The notes under the pieces were generated by a model that was given only the letters and a program-made list of their open reading frames with translations, did not search any database and was not told the origin of the DNA. A program made the translations under genes and the position numbers. A stretch of DNA of 64,000 bases from Ancylobacter sp. IITR112 (GTDB taxonomy: Bacteria; Pseudomonadota; Alphaproteobacteria; Rhizobiales; Xanthobacteraceae): positions 558,001 through 622,000 of the forward strand of contig NZ_JBGCUS010000001.1 of assembly GCF_041415945.1 (NCBI RefSeq). Reading direction: 5' to 3'. Positions 27,901 through 33,582 of the stretch are shown one piece after another (within the stretch, counting starts at the first letter, position 1; the number at the start of each line of letters is the position of its first letter).

Positions 27901-28043
27901 TCGCGCCCGACACCTTCGTGTTTGGCGGCGGGCTGGCCTATGAGCTGAACCCGAATACCCGGCTCGGTCTCCGCTATGACGGGCAGATCGCCAGCAGTGC
28001 GCAGCAGAACGCGATCAGCGGCGGGCTGCAGATTCGCTTCTGA
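18963..28043 (+). CDS. Giant autotransporter adhesin with PATR repeats
   Basis: A 3026-residue type V secreted protein. Residues 1-34 form a signal peptide (ending SPTLAQ). A Gly-rich stretch (about 45-300) carries GGDGGDGG runs. The passenger (about 350-2600) consists of many beta-helix repeats of the autotransporter-associated type, with a recurring GSGTLVLTGTNTYTGGT-like core followed by AGTLQVGDGG. A junction-like segment (about 2520-2590, GGTISPGFSPGTLNVTG) precedes the C-terminal beta-barrel (about 2745-3026), which ends in the outer-membrane signature QIRF. It is predicted to be surface-anchored and to act in adhesion or biofilm; the ligand is unknown. The long repeat array makes copy-number variation likely. 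Confidence 0.93.
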   Translation: MILRPLRSVRSVASLRAALLASVALLAASPTLAQSVNGATNPTGPGGNGLPYAEVPPGGGGGGGGGGVTGGFGAAGNSPEFVTINGDGGVGGFIPGLQGTDGGDGDLGGSGGGGGGGAHGYVGTEAPSGTAIGGQGGDGGDGGEFNTDFEGIAGGGGGPGAGGYGAVIELQGGSLVLLSPVLGGDGGDGGSGASFTWDGGDFPVILEGGAGNGGDGGTGLYLYGSGGSVGIQNEAKGGDGGMGGHGVLSSFGGIGGNGLEIASSAASVIIEANAQITGGDGGISLSGGTSGPGGYGILISGDNNVVTLFGTAAGGIQGGNPAGQSAAIAITGDGNTLVLTNSYVATGGVAVSGGSNALALGGNAGDEGVFDAGSLGSSFYGFTEYAVLGGTTWTLFGESSFAAAWNVEYGTLSIDDALSLGPDGDLLISNSGQLTTTATMLIGQPIELSGGDGPGATFNVESGTVLNLSGQIQGDGNLIVTGGGMLVLSGDNDISGTTTVAQGTLSLLGASPLGAAAGTLILADGATLEFATNGSPSGPVVTGAVTLAGSVTFLSDYGTTGTISGNISDGASSGGFTLSGQGSLLLTGTNSFTGPVTVSAGTLILGSAAALPASAAVTVDESATLQVTSSVAAASLAGAGAVNLGTNTLTVGGGNGSSTFSGNFIGTGGLIKTGAGTFTLAGATGTLGSLTVTGGAGGSLILNAPSVLASSAEVSVTSNSMLQLGASLTIGSLSGDGALDLGSSTLTVDAASDSAFAGILSGSGSLVKSGAGTLTLSGTNASSGPILIQAGALVLAGGAAIGDLTAVTVASGAQLTLNTSETIGSFSGSGAIALGGNTLTFGGDGLATTFSGTISGGSLVDQNVGSTLLTGTYDLTSLTIGGGTLQIGDGVTATSFAGTIVNNGTLVLDPAQSIVMADAISGNGSVSINGQNGVVTFTGAKTYTGDTSIMSGTLNLGSGTSVGSVAGNIVNDGALVFNSSASQTYAGVIMGTGSVSAAGGGLVTLSGTNLYAGGTSVSNGSTISVSSDANLGATSGGVALSNGTLSATASFASARTVTLTGSGTVNVDSGQTLTLSGSLGESGSSQLIKEGLGTLVLTGSNSYSGGTAIYDGMVQVAADANLGAALGGLTLDNGTLATSASFTTERAVTLGGGGGTFSVAAGTVLTLAGTISGAGAVATTGGGELALTGVATYTGGTTVGAATLGLYGGSLATSAVTIADGGTLQGFGSIAGVVTVQSGGTLAGGAVGQPNTQNTALMTGQLSLDSGSGVSLVLGGAGNAGVAEVSGDLALDGTLSVSGEAVHGAGIYRVFTYTGTASGNFASLDLSGLADSASYTGTIETGDSGRVNLLLRDDSAVQVWTTDDGTSFGGSGIWSSTSTTWDLLSSGQTIPWGGETGIFTGTAGTVTVSGAQNFKKLEFVTDGYVLQADGGDATSALNVTDGGVLWVEGHDVTATIGAPITGTGGIEKVGTGTLILTGANTYTGGTKVSGGFLSVASAASLGAAGNVLTLADGGLEATGSFTLASAVVLDGFGTLKPAAGQTLTVSGVISGTGNLRKDGAGTLVLSAANTYVGSTVIVAGTLEAQGGSALPDASAVRIEAAGTLQLDANEGIGSLSGSGAVNLQSNTLSVGYDDTDTVFAGSISGTGGLTKVGAGTLTLTGASTYSGTTTISQGALIIGDGGTNGSIAGNVTTNGTLSFDRSDEILFLGTISGSGGVQQLGSGTLILTGTNTYAGGTLVAEGTLQVNADANLGNSSGAIVIEDGTLQIGTSFTSARVVLLTNGGRIEPVAGTTLTLTGSMVGTGGLTKQGGGTLILAADNAFAGTTTIKAGVLQLGNGGTTGSVVGNIVNDGTLTLNRSTAFTFSNIVTGSGTVIQAGIGAMVVTGGLYASGGLQINQGTTVQMGNGTSWGEITGPIVNNGTLIYNEPGTQAVFSVISGTGQVVQSGPGDLSLAAANTYSGGTFIINGSKLRVLADSALGAPTGGITLATGILSVDVGFASVRNVTLVGGGTINVEGGETFTLSGSITGTGDLTLTGGGTLVLTGNSAYSGNTVVAAGTLQVGDGGTSGSISGNVVNAGTLVFQRSDNILYAGTVSGSGTLEQAGSGTLVLTGTNTYTGGTRISGGTLMLGNGTATGSIAGDVINDGDLSFNRTEALTFGGVISGSGQVSQFGSGTITLTGVNTYAGGTLIGAGATLQVASDGNLGAAAGTLTLANGILAPTTSFTSARTVTLTGTGGFSVGSGITLALTGKVGGDGGLVVAGGGTLELGGINSYAGGTLVSGATLAVHADESLGASGTGLSLDGAALKVLHSFSTARDITLSAAGAVIEVAEDRFLAVSGTVTGTGVLTKTGDGRLTLTGANAFGGLIIHAGTVVGTAGSIQGDVLDNGALVFDQPAAGTFAGDIGGTGSLSVKGEGTLILTGNAFHTGGTTIDGGTLQIGDGGTSGWLSGAIFNNGTLIYDLAARYTFPTALSGPGQVILEGGGTVDFAGSTYAGLVQVNDARVLVRHGTVSDANFSVAAGGVLGGSGTVGIVDILDGGTISPGFSPGTLNVTGKMALAAGSTYRADVTAGSGHDLIAVTGAVGINATSTLDVHAQRGTYADYKSFTILTASDGVHGVFGTVTTNFAFLDALVDYTDNEVILNLVRRDIPFWREAHSWNQLATANAVESLGAGNEIYDAVASQLKSEAFIAFDALSGEIYATTGAVIQQQSVFTRDAVGARLRQAAFEGGGAPLAYASDGPQTAGLGSDSAATMWIQGFGARGDIGSNGNAASASDTIGGFVGGVDAALAETARLGVYGSYSSSWFNVSGRDSSGSMDNYELGLYGALQQGPLALRLGAGYAWHDMSLARTVAFPGYSASNNGDVTTGSAQLFGEIGYDLPVGSADLEPFLGLAYLHLDGWNLVERGSNSALRVDTDTMDTFYTTLGLRGGQAIDVNGVPITASFTLGWQHAFGDTVPAAVMSFVTGSAPFYIEGAPIAPDTFVFGGGLAYELNPNTRLGLRYDGQIASSAQQNAISGGLQIRF

Positions 28044-28079
28044 GCGCGGCGCCGCCCGTCTCGGCGGCGCCGGCCAGGC

Positions 28080-28979
28080 TTACGCGCCGGGATGTTCGGC
28101 CACCGCCTCGGCCCGGCCGAGGCGGATGACGCCGAGAACCAGCGCGCAGCCCGCCGCGATGACCACGCCGCCGGCGATCTGCGGCAATGTCAGCGGTTCG
28201 TTCAGCAACAGCGTGCCGATGGTGACGGCGACGCCGGTGACGCCGAATTCCACGCTGATGGCGCGGGTGGGGCCGATGGAGGCGATCAGCCGGTAGAAGA
28301 TCACATAGGTGATGGCGCTCATCAGCACGCCGGCGATCAGCAGCGTGCCGATGTCGCCAAGCCCCGGCACGCCCGGCAGCGGCACGAGCGCGACGAGCGG
28401 CAGGCTGAGCAGGCCACCGAAGAAGAAGGCGCCGATGGTGATTTCCCACGAGCCCGTCTTCGCCAGCCGCCGCCCGGCATAGACGCTGCCGAAGGCGGCG
28501 GAGAGGGTGGAGGCGAGGGTCGCGGCGCAGCCGATGAGAAACGCCGTCGTCACCGGCTGCGACGGGAAGCCCACCAGCAGCACGATTCCCGCCGCGCCGA
28601 GCAGGACGCCGACCAGCCCGCCGAGCCGGAACCGCTCGACGCCCCACAGCGCGGCGATCAGCATGGTGAAGAGCGGGATGGTGGCGACGAGGATGGCCGA
28701 CATGGCAGTGCCGATCTGCGGCAGGCCGTAGGAGAGAAAGCCGAGCTGCATGGCGACCGTGGTCAGCCCCACCACGAACAGTGGGAACGGGCCGCAGGAA
28801 AAATCCAGTCGCCGGCCCGTCGCGCGGGCCGCCAGGAACAGGGTGCCCGAAGCCAGGAAGGAGCGGAACGACACCGAGCCGGCCCAGCCGAAGGCTTGGA
28901 TATTGTGGTCCATGACCACGAAGGACGAGCCCCAGACCAGCGCCAGGAACAGGTAGGAAGCCACATCTCTGGGAGCCAT
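28080..28979 (-). CDS. EamA/DMT family transporter
   Basis: Inner-membrane drug/metabolite transporter with about ten membrane segments, built from two EamA repeats. The start YLFLALVWGSSFVVMDHNIQ and the second-repeat pattern (IASIGPTRAISVEFGVTGVA, LLLNEPLTLPQIAGGVVI) are typical. Substrate is unknown. The ATG at 28979 is used; a GTG at 28988 adds three residues. Convergent with the autotransporter gene, 36 bases apart. Confidence 0.9.
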   Translation of the reverse strand: MAPRDVASYLFLALVWGSSFVVMDHNIQAFGWAGSVSFRSFLASGTLFLAARATGRRLDFSCGPFPLFVVGLTTVAMQLGFLSYGLPQIGTAMSAILVATIPLFTMLIAALWGVERFRLGGLVGVLLGAAGIVLLVGFPSQPVTTAFLIGCAATLASTLSAAFGSVYAGRRLAKTGSWEITIGAFFFGGLLSLPLVALVPLPGVPGLGDIGTLLIAGVLMSAITYVIFYRLIASIGPTRAISVEFGVTGVAVTIGTLLLNEPLTLPQIAGGVVIAAGCALVLGVIRLGRAEAVAEHPGA

Positions 28980-29090
28980 CACGCGCACACCGCCGTCCCG
29001 CGAGGCGGCTCACCCGGCCGGATCGCGCGCGGAAACTAGTTGCTCGCAGGCGGCTGTCAATCGGCGCAAAAAAGAGATAAGGGAAGCGGC

Positions 29091-29471
29091 ATGAAATCAG
29101 TCGATTCCTTCAAAGACCGCCAGAAGAATGCCGCCGAAGCCCGCGCCCGGCTGGTGTCCCGCCTTGCCGAACGCCCCAGCGCCGATGACCCGGCGGTGAT
29201 CGCCCGCGCGGCCGAGCGCAAGGCCGCGGCCGAGGCGCGGCAGGCGGCGCAGGCCGCCAAGGCGGCGGAAAAGGCCGCGCGCAAGGAAGCGGAGGCGGAG
29301 GCCGCCCGCCTTGCCGCCGAGGCCGCCGCTGCGGACGCGGCCGCCGCCGCGGAAGCGGAGATCGCGGCCAAGGCCGCCGCCATCGAGGAAGCCGCCGCTG
29401 CCGCCGCCGCCGCCAAGGCCCGGCGCGATGAGCGCTACGCCGCCCGCAAGCAGCGCGTCGGCCGCCGCTGA
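29091..29471 (+). CDS. DUF6481 family protein, Ala-rich coiled coil
   Basis: A 126-residue protein almost entirely of Ala, Glu, Arg and Lys, predicted as one long helix or coiled coil, with the conserved start SFKDRQKNAAEARARLV. The DUF6481 family is widespread in alphaproteobacteria and has no known function. The ATG at 29091 has AAGGGAAG just upstream; the 17 upstream in-frame residues are not supported. Confidence 0.8.
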   Translation: MKSVDSFKDRQKNAAEARARLVSRLAERPSADDPAVIARAAERKAAAEARQAAQAAKAAEKAARKEAEAEAARLAAEAAAADAAAAAEAEIAAKAAAIEEAAAAAAAAKARRDERYAARKQRVGRR

Positions 29472-29477
29472 GGCCGT

Positions 29478-30035
29478 TCAGCCGGCCGCGCGCTGGCCGG
29501 CGAACTGCCCGCCATAGCTGCGCTGGGGCACCCCCAGCGTCTGCTCCAGGATCAACTGGCACACCTTCATGCCCGCCCGCAGGCGGATGGGGCGCGGCCC
29601 GAGATTGATGATCTCGAGCTGGATCTGCCCGGTCGATCCGGCGTGGATGGTCGGTGCGGTGAGGTGGACGATGAGACCGATCCGGGCGAGCGAGCTCTTG
29701 CCCTCCACCCGCGCCGCCAGCCGCGCCCCCGGCCGCAGGTCCACCCGCTCCAGCGTCCAGCCCAGCACCAGCCGCCCGGGGTCGAGCACGAACCCCTCCG
29801 TCCCGATGTCGATGTCGCCGGCCAGGCGGGTGATCGCCTCGCGGAAACTGTAGCCCGGTCCGGCGGGGTCGATCACCGGGTCTTCCCCCGGCGCGGGGTC
29901 GCGATACAAAGTGAGCCGGGCGTCGAGCCGCAGGTCGACGCCGTTCGGGGCGTAGAATTCCGGCGGCGGGGGCGGCTCGATCAGCACCGAGCCTTCGGCC
30001 ATGGCATCGAGAATGTCGCGGTCGGTCAGGATCAC
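29478..30035 (-). CDS. dcd: dCTP deaminase family protein
   Basis: Predicted to deaminate dCTP to dUTP in the pyrimidine deoxynucleotide pathway. The 185-residue protein has the core motif EGKSSLARIGLIVHLTAP followed by GQIQLEIINLG, whose Glu matches the catalytic Glu of Dcd, and RAGMKVCQLILEQ. A GTG start at 30035 is chosen because GAGGGG lies 7 bases upstream and it gives the family N-terminus VILTDRDI; a TTG at 30050 is the longer alternative. Catalysis is inferred, not shown. Confidence 0.86.
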   Translation of the reverse strand: MILTDRDILDAMAEGSVLIEPPPPPEFYAPNGVDLRLDARLTLYRDPAPGEDPVIDPAGPGYSFREAITRLAGDIDIGTEGFVLDPGRLVLGWTLERVDLRPGARLAARVEGKSSLARIGLIVHLTAPTIHAGSTGQIQLEIINLGPRPIRLRAGMKVCQLILEQTLGVPQRSYGGQFAGQRAAG

Positions 30036-30092
30036 GGGCAGGCCCCTCAAAAGGATCGCGCGCGGTTTTTACCGCGCTGCGGGAGAGCTAAC

Positions 30093-30215
30093 ATGGCCTC
30101 TCGCTATGACAATTTCCATGCCAATGCGGCCATGGCCGCGCCGCCCGGCGGCGAGCCGGCGTTTTCCGGTGCGGCGCATTGTGTTTCATGCGGCAATGCA
30201 ATGAAAGGGGCTTGA
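30093..30215 (+). CDS. Possible 40-residue protein with CxxC motif
   Basis: A short frame with a good GGGAGAG ribosome site, encoding MASRYDNFHANAAMAAPPGG and ending CVSCGNAMKGA, which has a zinc-ribbon-like CxxC. No homologue is known to me. It could be real or a chance frame in the dcd/FMN reductase gap. Confidence 0.28.
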   Translation: MASRYDNFHANAAMAAPPGGEPAFSGAAHCVSCGNAMKGA

Positions 30216-30275
30216 GCCCGGCGGCGCGGCGCCACAAGCTGCGCCACCCACCCCTTTCCACCAGTGGAGTTTTTG

Positions 30276-30845
30276 ATGACCGACCGCCCGAAGCTTCTCG
30301 GCATTTCCGGCAGCCTGCGCTCCGGCGCCTATTCCACCGCCGTGCTGGAAGCGCTGAAAGCCGCGCTCGCCCCGACGGCGGACCTCACCGTGCTGACGCT
30401 GAACGACGTGCCGCTCTACAATCAGGACGAGGACGGCGCCACCCAGCCGGCCGGCGCGGCGGCGCTGCGCGCGGCGATCGCCGCGGCGGACGGGGTGATC
30501 TTCGCCTCGCCGGAATATAATTACGGCCCTTCGGGCGCGATGAAGAACGCGGTGGACTGGGGTTCGCGCCCCTATGCGAAGGGCGCGCTGCTCGGCAAGC
30601 CGGTGCTGGTGCTCACCTCCTCGCCCGGCTCCACCGGCGGCATCCGGGCGCAGGCCTCGCTGCGCGAATCGCTGAGCGCGGCGGGCGCGCGCATTGTCGC
30701 CTATCCCCACCTCGCCATTCCCAATGTCGGCGACAAGATTGCCGATGGCGCCTTCACCGATGAGAAGACGGTGAAGTTCCTCACCGGCGGCGTCGAGGCG
30801 CTGATCAAGGAAATCCACCTGCTGGCGGCCCACGCCAAGGGCTGA
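30276..30845 (+). CDS. NADPH-dependent FMN reductase family protein
   Basis: Flavodoxin-fold oxidoreductase of 189 residues, probably reducing quinones, azo dyes or chromate with NAD(P)H. The FMN phosphate loop is GISGSLRSGAYSTA near the N-terminus, and SPEYNYGPSGAMKNAVDW is the diagnostic second motif. The ATG at 30276 has GGAG 7 bases upstream. Natural substrate unknown; gene stands alone. Confidence 0.93.
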   Translation: MTDRPKLLGISGSLRSGAYSTAVLEALKAALAPTADLTVLTLNDVPLYNQDEDGATQPAGAAALRAAIAAADGVIFASPEYNYGPSGAMKNAVDWGSRPYAKGALLGKPVLVLTSSPGSTGGIRAQASLRESLSAAGARIVAYPHLAIPNVGDKIADGAFTDEKTVKFLTGGVEALIKEIHLLAAHAKG

Positions 30846-30866
30846 GGCCGGCACGACCTGCGGGCG

Positions 30867-31361
30867 TCCTCCTGGCCGGGCTTGACCCGGCCACCCAGAT
30901 ATTCGGCACTGTGCCGTTTGAAGGGCTGGGTCCCCGGGTCAAGCCCGGGGATGAGGGTGTGTTGGCGGGGAGGGCTGGGGGTGGCCAAGAGCCATCCCTG
31001 GGTTCCGGATCGGCGCGGCACGTGGTGCCGCTGGTGCGGGACACGGGACGGGGCGCTGCCAGCGAAACGCCCTCATGGCCGGGCTTGACCCGGCCACCCA
31101 GATATTCGGCACTGTGCCGTTTGAAGGGCTGGGTCCCCGGGTCAAGCCCGGGGATGAGGGTGTGTTGGCGGGGAGGGCTGGGGGTGGCCAAGAGCCATCC
31201 CTGGGTTCCGGTCGTCGCGGCACGCTGTGCCGCTGGTCCGGGATACGGGAGGGGGCGCTGCCAGCGAAACACCCTCATGGCCGGGCTTGACCCGGCCACC
31301 CAGACTTTTCGCCGGTTGCCGTTGGGAAGGCAGGATTCCCGGGTCAAGCCCGGGGATGAGG
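30867..31361. repeat. Tandem 202-bp direct repeat with REP-like palindromes
   Basis: About 2.45 copies of a 202-base unit: copy 1 at 30867-31069, copy 2 at 31070-31271, partial copy 3 at 31272-31361. Each begins with a type A palindromic element (CCTCATGGCCGGGCTTGACC to GGGTCAAGCCCGGGGATGAG, about 90 bases), followed by a non-palindromic spacer that is also repeated. It fills most of the gap between the FMN reductase gene and the GTA promoter. The same element recurs elsewhere in the window. Confidence 0.9.
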
Positions 31362-31446
31362 GGGGCGTGGAGCCGGGTTTCGGCCGAAGAGCTTCCCCCG
31401 GGGCCCCGGATCGGTGCGGCGCGGGGCATGACGGCTTCAGGGCATA

Positions 31447-31471
31447 AGGAACATAATTCCTAAACTAGGAA
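31447..31471. promoter_or_regulatory. Phased AGGAA/TTCCT/AGGAA operator at the GTA promoter
   Basis: Three half-sites, AGGAA (31447-31451), TTCCT (31457-31461) and AGGAA (31467-31471), are spaced exactly 10 bases apart, one helical turn. The second and third form the dyad TTCCT-N5-AGGAA, the same architecture as 5989-6003 upstream of the gafY-like operon. It ends 8 bases before the -35 box, a typical activator position. Confidence 0.65.
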
Positions 31472-31479
31472 ATTAATCC

Positions 31480-31508
31480 TTGACAGCGTGACGCTGGCCG
31501 GGTAGCTT
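31480..31508 (+). promoter_or_regulatory. Sigma-70 promoter of the GTA operon
   Basis: A consensus -35 box TTGACA (31480-31485), 17-base spacer and -10 box TAGCTT (31503-31508). The expected transcript start is near 31515, giving an approximately 120-base leader before the first GTA gene. This is the best sigma-70 match I saw in the window. Confidence 0.75.
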
Positions 31509-31539
31509 TCCCTCATGCTCCACAACTGCGTCGGAAGCG

Positions 31540-31566
31540 GCGGGGGTTGATCCCTCCGGCCCCCGC
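31540..31566 (+). promoter_or_regulatory. Leader hairpin of the GTA transcript
   Basis: GCGGGGG (31540-31546) pairs perfectly with CCCCCGC (31560-31566) across a 13-base loop, inside the predicted GTA leader and just before the leader terminator. It could act as a pause or recognition element. Confidence 0.5.
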
Positions 31567-31581
31567 GCGGTGTGGCTGTTC

Positions 31582-31605
31582 AGCCGGCCTTCGGGCCGGC
31601 TTTTT
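31582..31605 (+). terminator. Intrinsic terminator in the GTA leader
   Basis: AGCCGGCC (31582-31589), a TTCG tetraloop, GGCCGGCT (31594-31601) and an immediate run of five T residues (31601-31605). It lies downstream of the GTA promoter and 30 bases before the first GTA start codon, so transcripts from that promoter should stop here unless antitermination occurs. Termination of readthrough from upstream is the alternative role. Confidence 0.85.
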
Positions 31606-31634
31606 CGTTTCCGTGCTCGATCGGCGGAGGTGGC

Positions 31635-32234
31635 ATGTCGGTTCCCGGGCGGTCGGTTTCGCCGGAAGCGCTGGAAGAGGCGCGCCGGCTCTATGAACGC
31701 ACGAATGTGCCGGTGCAGCAGGTGGCGGATCTGCTCGGCATTTCCAAATCCACCTTCAATCTGCGCCGGCAGCGCTGGGGCTGGACGCCGCGCATGGCGC
31801 GCATTCCCGGCGCGCCCGTGTCGCCTGCCGATCCGCTCCCGCAAGATACGCCTTCGCAACACGAGGCGCCGGCCGACCCGCCGCCCGTCCACTTGGCGGG
31901 GGGCGCCGCCACCCCGGCGGAAACCGCGCCCGCCTCGCGCGGGGAACTGATCAACCGGCTGGTGCGGCGGATCGAGCGCGAGATCGCCGCGCTGGAGCGG
32001 CTGGTCGCGCTGGCCGGCCTCGCCGTCGCGGCACGGCCGGAGGCGAGCCAGGCCGACAGCGAACGCGCCGCGCGCACGCTGGCCATTCTGGTGCGCTCGC
32101 TGCGCGAACTCGCGGCACTGGACAGAGAACAGCCCGACGGGAGCGACGATGACGCCGACCGCGACGCCGACGCCTTCCGACGCGAGCTTGGCCGCACGCT
32201 TGAGCGCGTGCTGGCGGGCGGGGAAGCTGCCTGA
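31635..32234 (+). CDS. GTA small terminase-like protein (gp1)
   Basis: A 199-residue protein at the head of the GTA cluster. An N-terminal helix-turn-helix (about 10-45; EEARRLYERTNVPVQQVADL, then GISKSTFNLRRQRWGW) precedes a Pro-rich linker (60-100) and a helical C-terminus (ELINRLVRRIEREIAALERL). Position and architecture match gp1, the small terminase of RcGTA, which binds DNA weakly and starts packaging. The start at 31635 has GGAGG 5 bases upstream; an in-frame start at 31572 would lie inside the terminator. It overlaps the large terminase gene by 86 bases. Confidence 0.82.
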   Translation: MSVPGRSVSPEALEEARRLYERTNVPVQQVADLLGISKSTFNLRRQRWGWTPRMARIPGAPVSPADPLPQDTPSQHEAPADPPPVHLAGGAATPAETAPASRGELINRLVRRIEREIAALERLVALAGLAVAARPEASQADSERAARTLAILVRSLRELAALDREQPDGSDDDADRDADAFRRELGRTLERVLAGGEAA

Positions 32235-33522
32235 GGCGCTGCAAGCGCTCGACGCCCCGACCCTCGACTGGCTGCGCCATCACTGGCCGCTGATCGGCCG
32301 ACCCTCGCAGCGCCCGCCCGACACGGCGCAGGGCGGCGGCGACTGGCTGACCTGGCTGATGCTGGGCGGGCGCGGCGCCGGCAAGACGCGGGCGGGGGCG
32401 GAATGGGTGCGCGCCCTCGTTCACGGCGGCGCCGGGCCAAAGGCCGGGCGGCTCGCCCTGGTGGCGGAAAGCCATGCCGATCTGCGCGATGTGATGGTGG
32501 AGGGCGTTTCCGGCCTTCTCGCCATCCATCCGCGCCAGGAGCGCCCGAGCTGGGAGCCGACGCGCCGGCGCCTCGTCTGGCCGAACGGGGCGGTGGCGCA
32601 GGGCTTTTCCGCCGACGACCCCGAGAGTTTGCGCGGGCCGCAATTCGACGCCGCCTGGTGCGACGAACTGGCGAAATGGCGCTACGCGCAGGCCGCGTTC
32701 GACATGCTGCAATTCGGCCTGCGGCTCGGTGAGCGGCCGCGCCAGATGGTGACGACCACGCCGCGCCCCACCGCGCTGATCCGCGCGCTGCTCGCCGACC
32801 CGCGCACGGCGGTGACGCGCATGGGCACAGCGGAAAACGCCGCGCATCTGGCGCCGCGCTTTCTCGACACCGTGGTCGGCCGTTATGCCGGCACCCGGCT
32901 CGGCCGGCAGGAACTCGGCGGCGAACTGATCGAGGACCGGCCGGACGCGCTGTGGAACCGCGCGGCGCTGGAGGCGGGGCGGCTGGAGGCCGCGCCGGAG
33001 CTGGCGCGTTCGATGGAGCGCATCGTGGTGGCGGTGGACCCGCCGGCCTCCTCCGGCAAGCGGGCGGATGCCTGCGGCATTCTCGCGGCGGGGATCGACG
33101 CGGCGGGCATCGTGCATGTGCTGGCGGATGACAGCGCGCAGGGTCTGACGCCCAATGGCTGGGGAGGGCGCGCCATCGGCCTGTTCCAGAAGCTGGAGGC
33201 CGACCGGGTGGTGGTGGAGGTGAACCAGGGCGGGGAGATGGTGCGGACCATCCTCGCCGGCATCGACCCCACGGTGCCGGTCGCCGAGGTGCGGGCCACG
33301 CGCGGAAAATGGCTGCGCGCCGAGCCGGTGGCCGCGCTCTACGAGCAGGGACGGGTGCGCCATGTCGGCCCGTTCCCGGCGCTGGAAGACGAGATGTGCG
33401 ATTTCGGCCCGGACGGCCTCTCCAATGGCCGCTCGCCCGACCGGCTCGACGCGCTGGTCTGGGCCGTCACCGCGCTGGCGCTCGGCCCCCGCGCCACGGC
33501 GCCCCGGGTGCGGCGGGTGTGA
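32149..33522 (+). CDS. GTA large terminase (gp2)
   Basis: DNA-packaging motor, 457 residues, used to fill GTA heads with host DNA. The ATPase has Walker A GGRGAGKTRAGAEW (about 74-87) and Walker B FDAAWCDE; the nuclease domain has VVAVDPPASSGKRADACG with the metal-binding Asp. The ATG at 32149 has GGGAG 7 bases upstream and lies in a different frame inside the small terminase gene, an 86-base overlap. Family: phage terminase large subunit GpA/gp2-like of RcGTA type. Confidence 0.95.
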   Translation: MTPTATPTPSDASLAARLSACWRAGKLPEALQALDAPTLDWLRHHWPLIGRPSQRPPDTAQGGGDWLTWLMLGGRGAGKTRAGAEWVRALVHGGAGPKAGRLALVAESHADLRDVMVEGVSGLLAIHPRQERPSWEPTRRRLVWPNGAVAQGFSADDPESLRGPQFDAAWCDELAKWRYAQAAFDMLQFGLRLGERPRQMVTTTPRPTALIRALLADPRTAVTRMGTAENAAHLAPRFLDTVVGRYAGTRLGRQELGGELIEDRPDALWNRAALEAGRLEAAPELARSMERIVVAVDPPASSGKRADACGILAAGIDAAGIVHVLADDSAQGLTPNGWGGRAIGLFQKLEADRVVVEVNQGGEMVRTILAGIDPTVPVAEVRATRGKWLRAEPVAALYEQGRVRHVGPFPALEDEMCDFGPDGLSNGRSPDRLDALVWAVTALALGPRATAPRVRRV

Positions 33523-33582
33523 GGGGGCCTTGCCGTGCTCCGCGTCATCCCGGACGGCCTTGTTTTCAACCGGAGCCCCTTC

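Noticed and set aside
30867..31361. CRISPR array
   Set aside because: The repeat unit is about 202 bases, the intervening segments are themselves repeated rather than unique spacers, and no cas genes are present.
30939..31447. Several 60-180 codon frames across the 202-bp repeats
   Set aside because: They translate palindromic repeats into [10 protein letters not shown] and RVKPGDEG-type peptides, a well-known artefact of REP elements, and occur on both strands.
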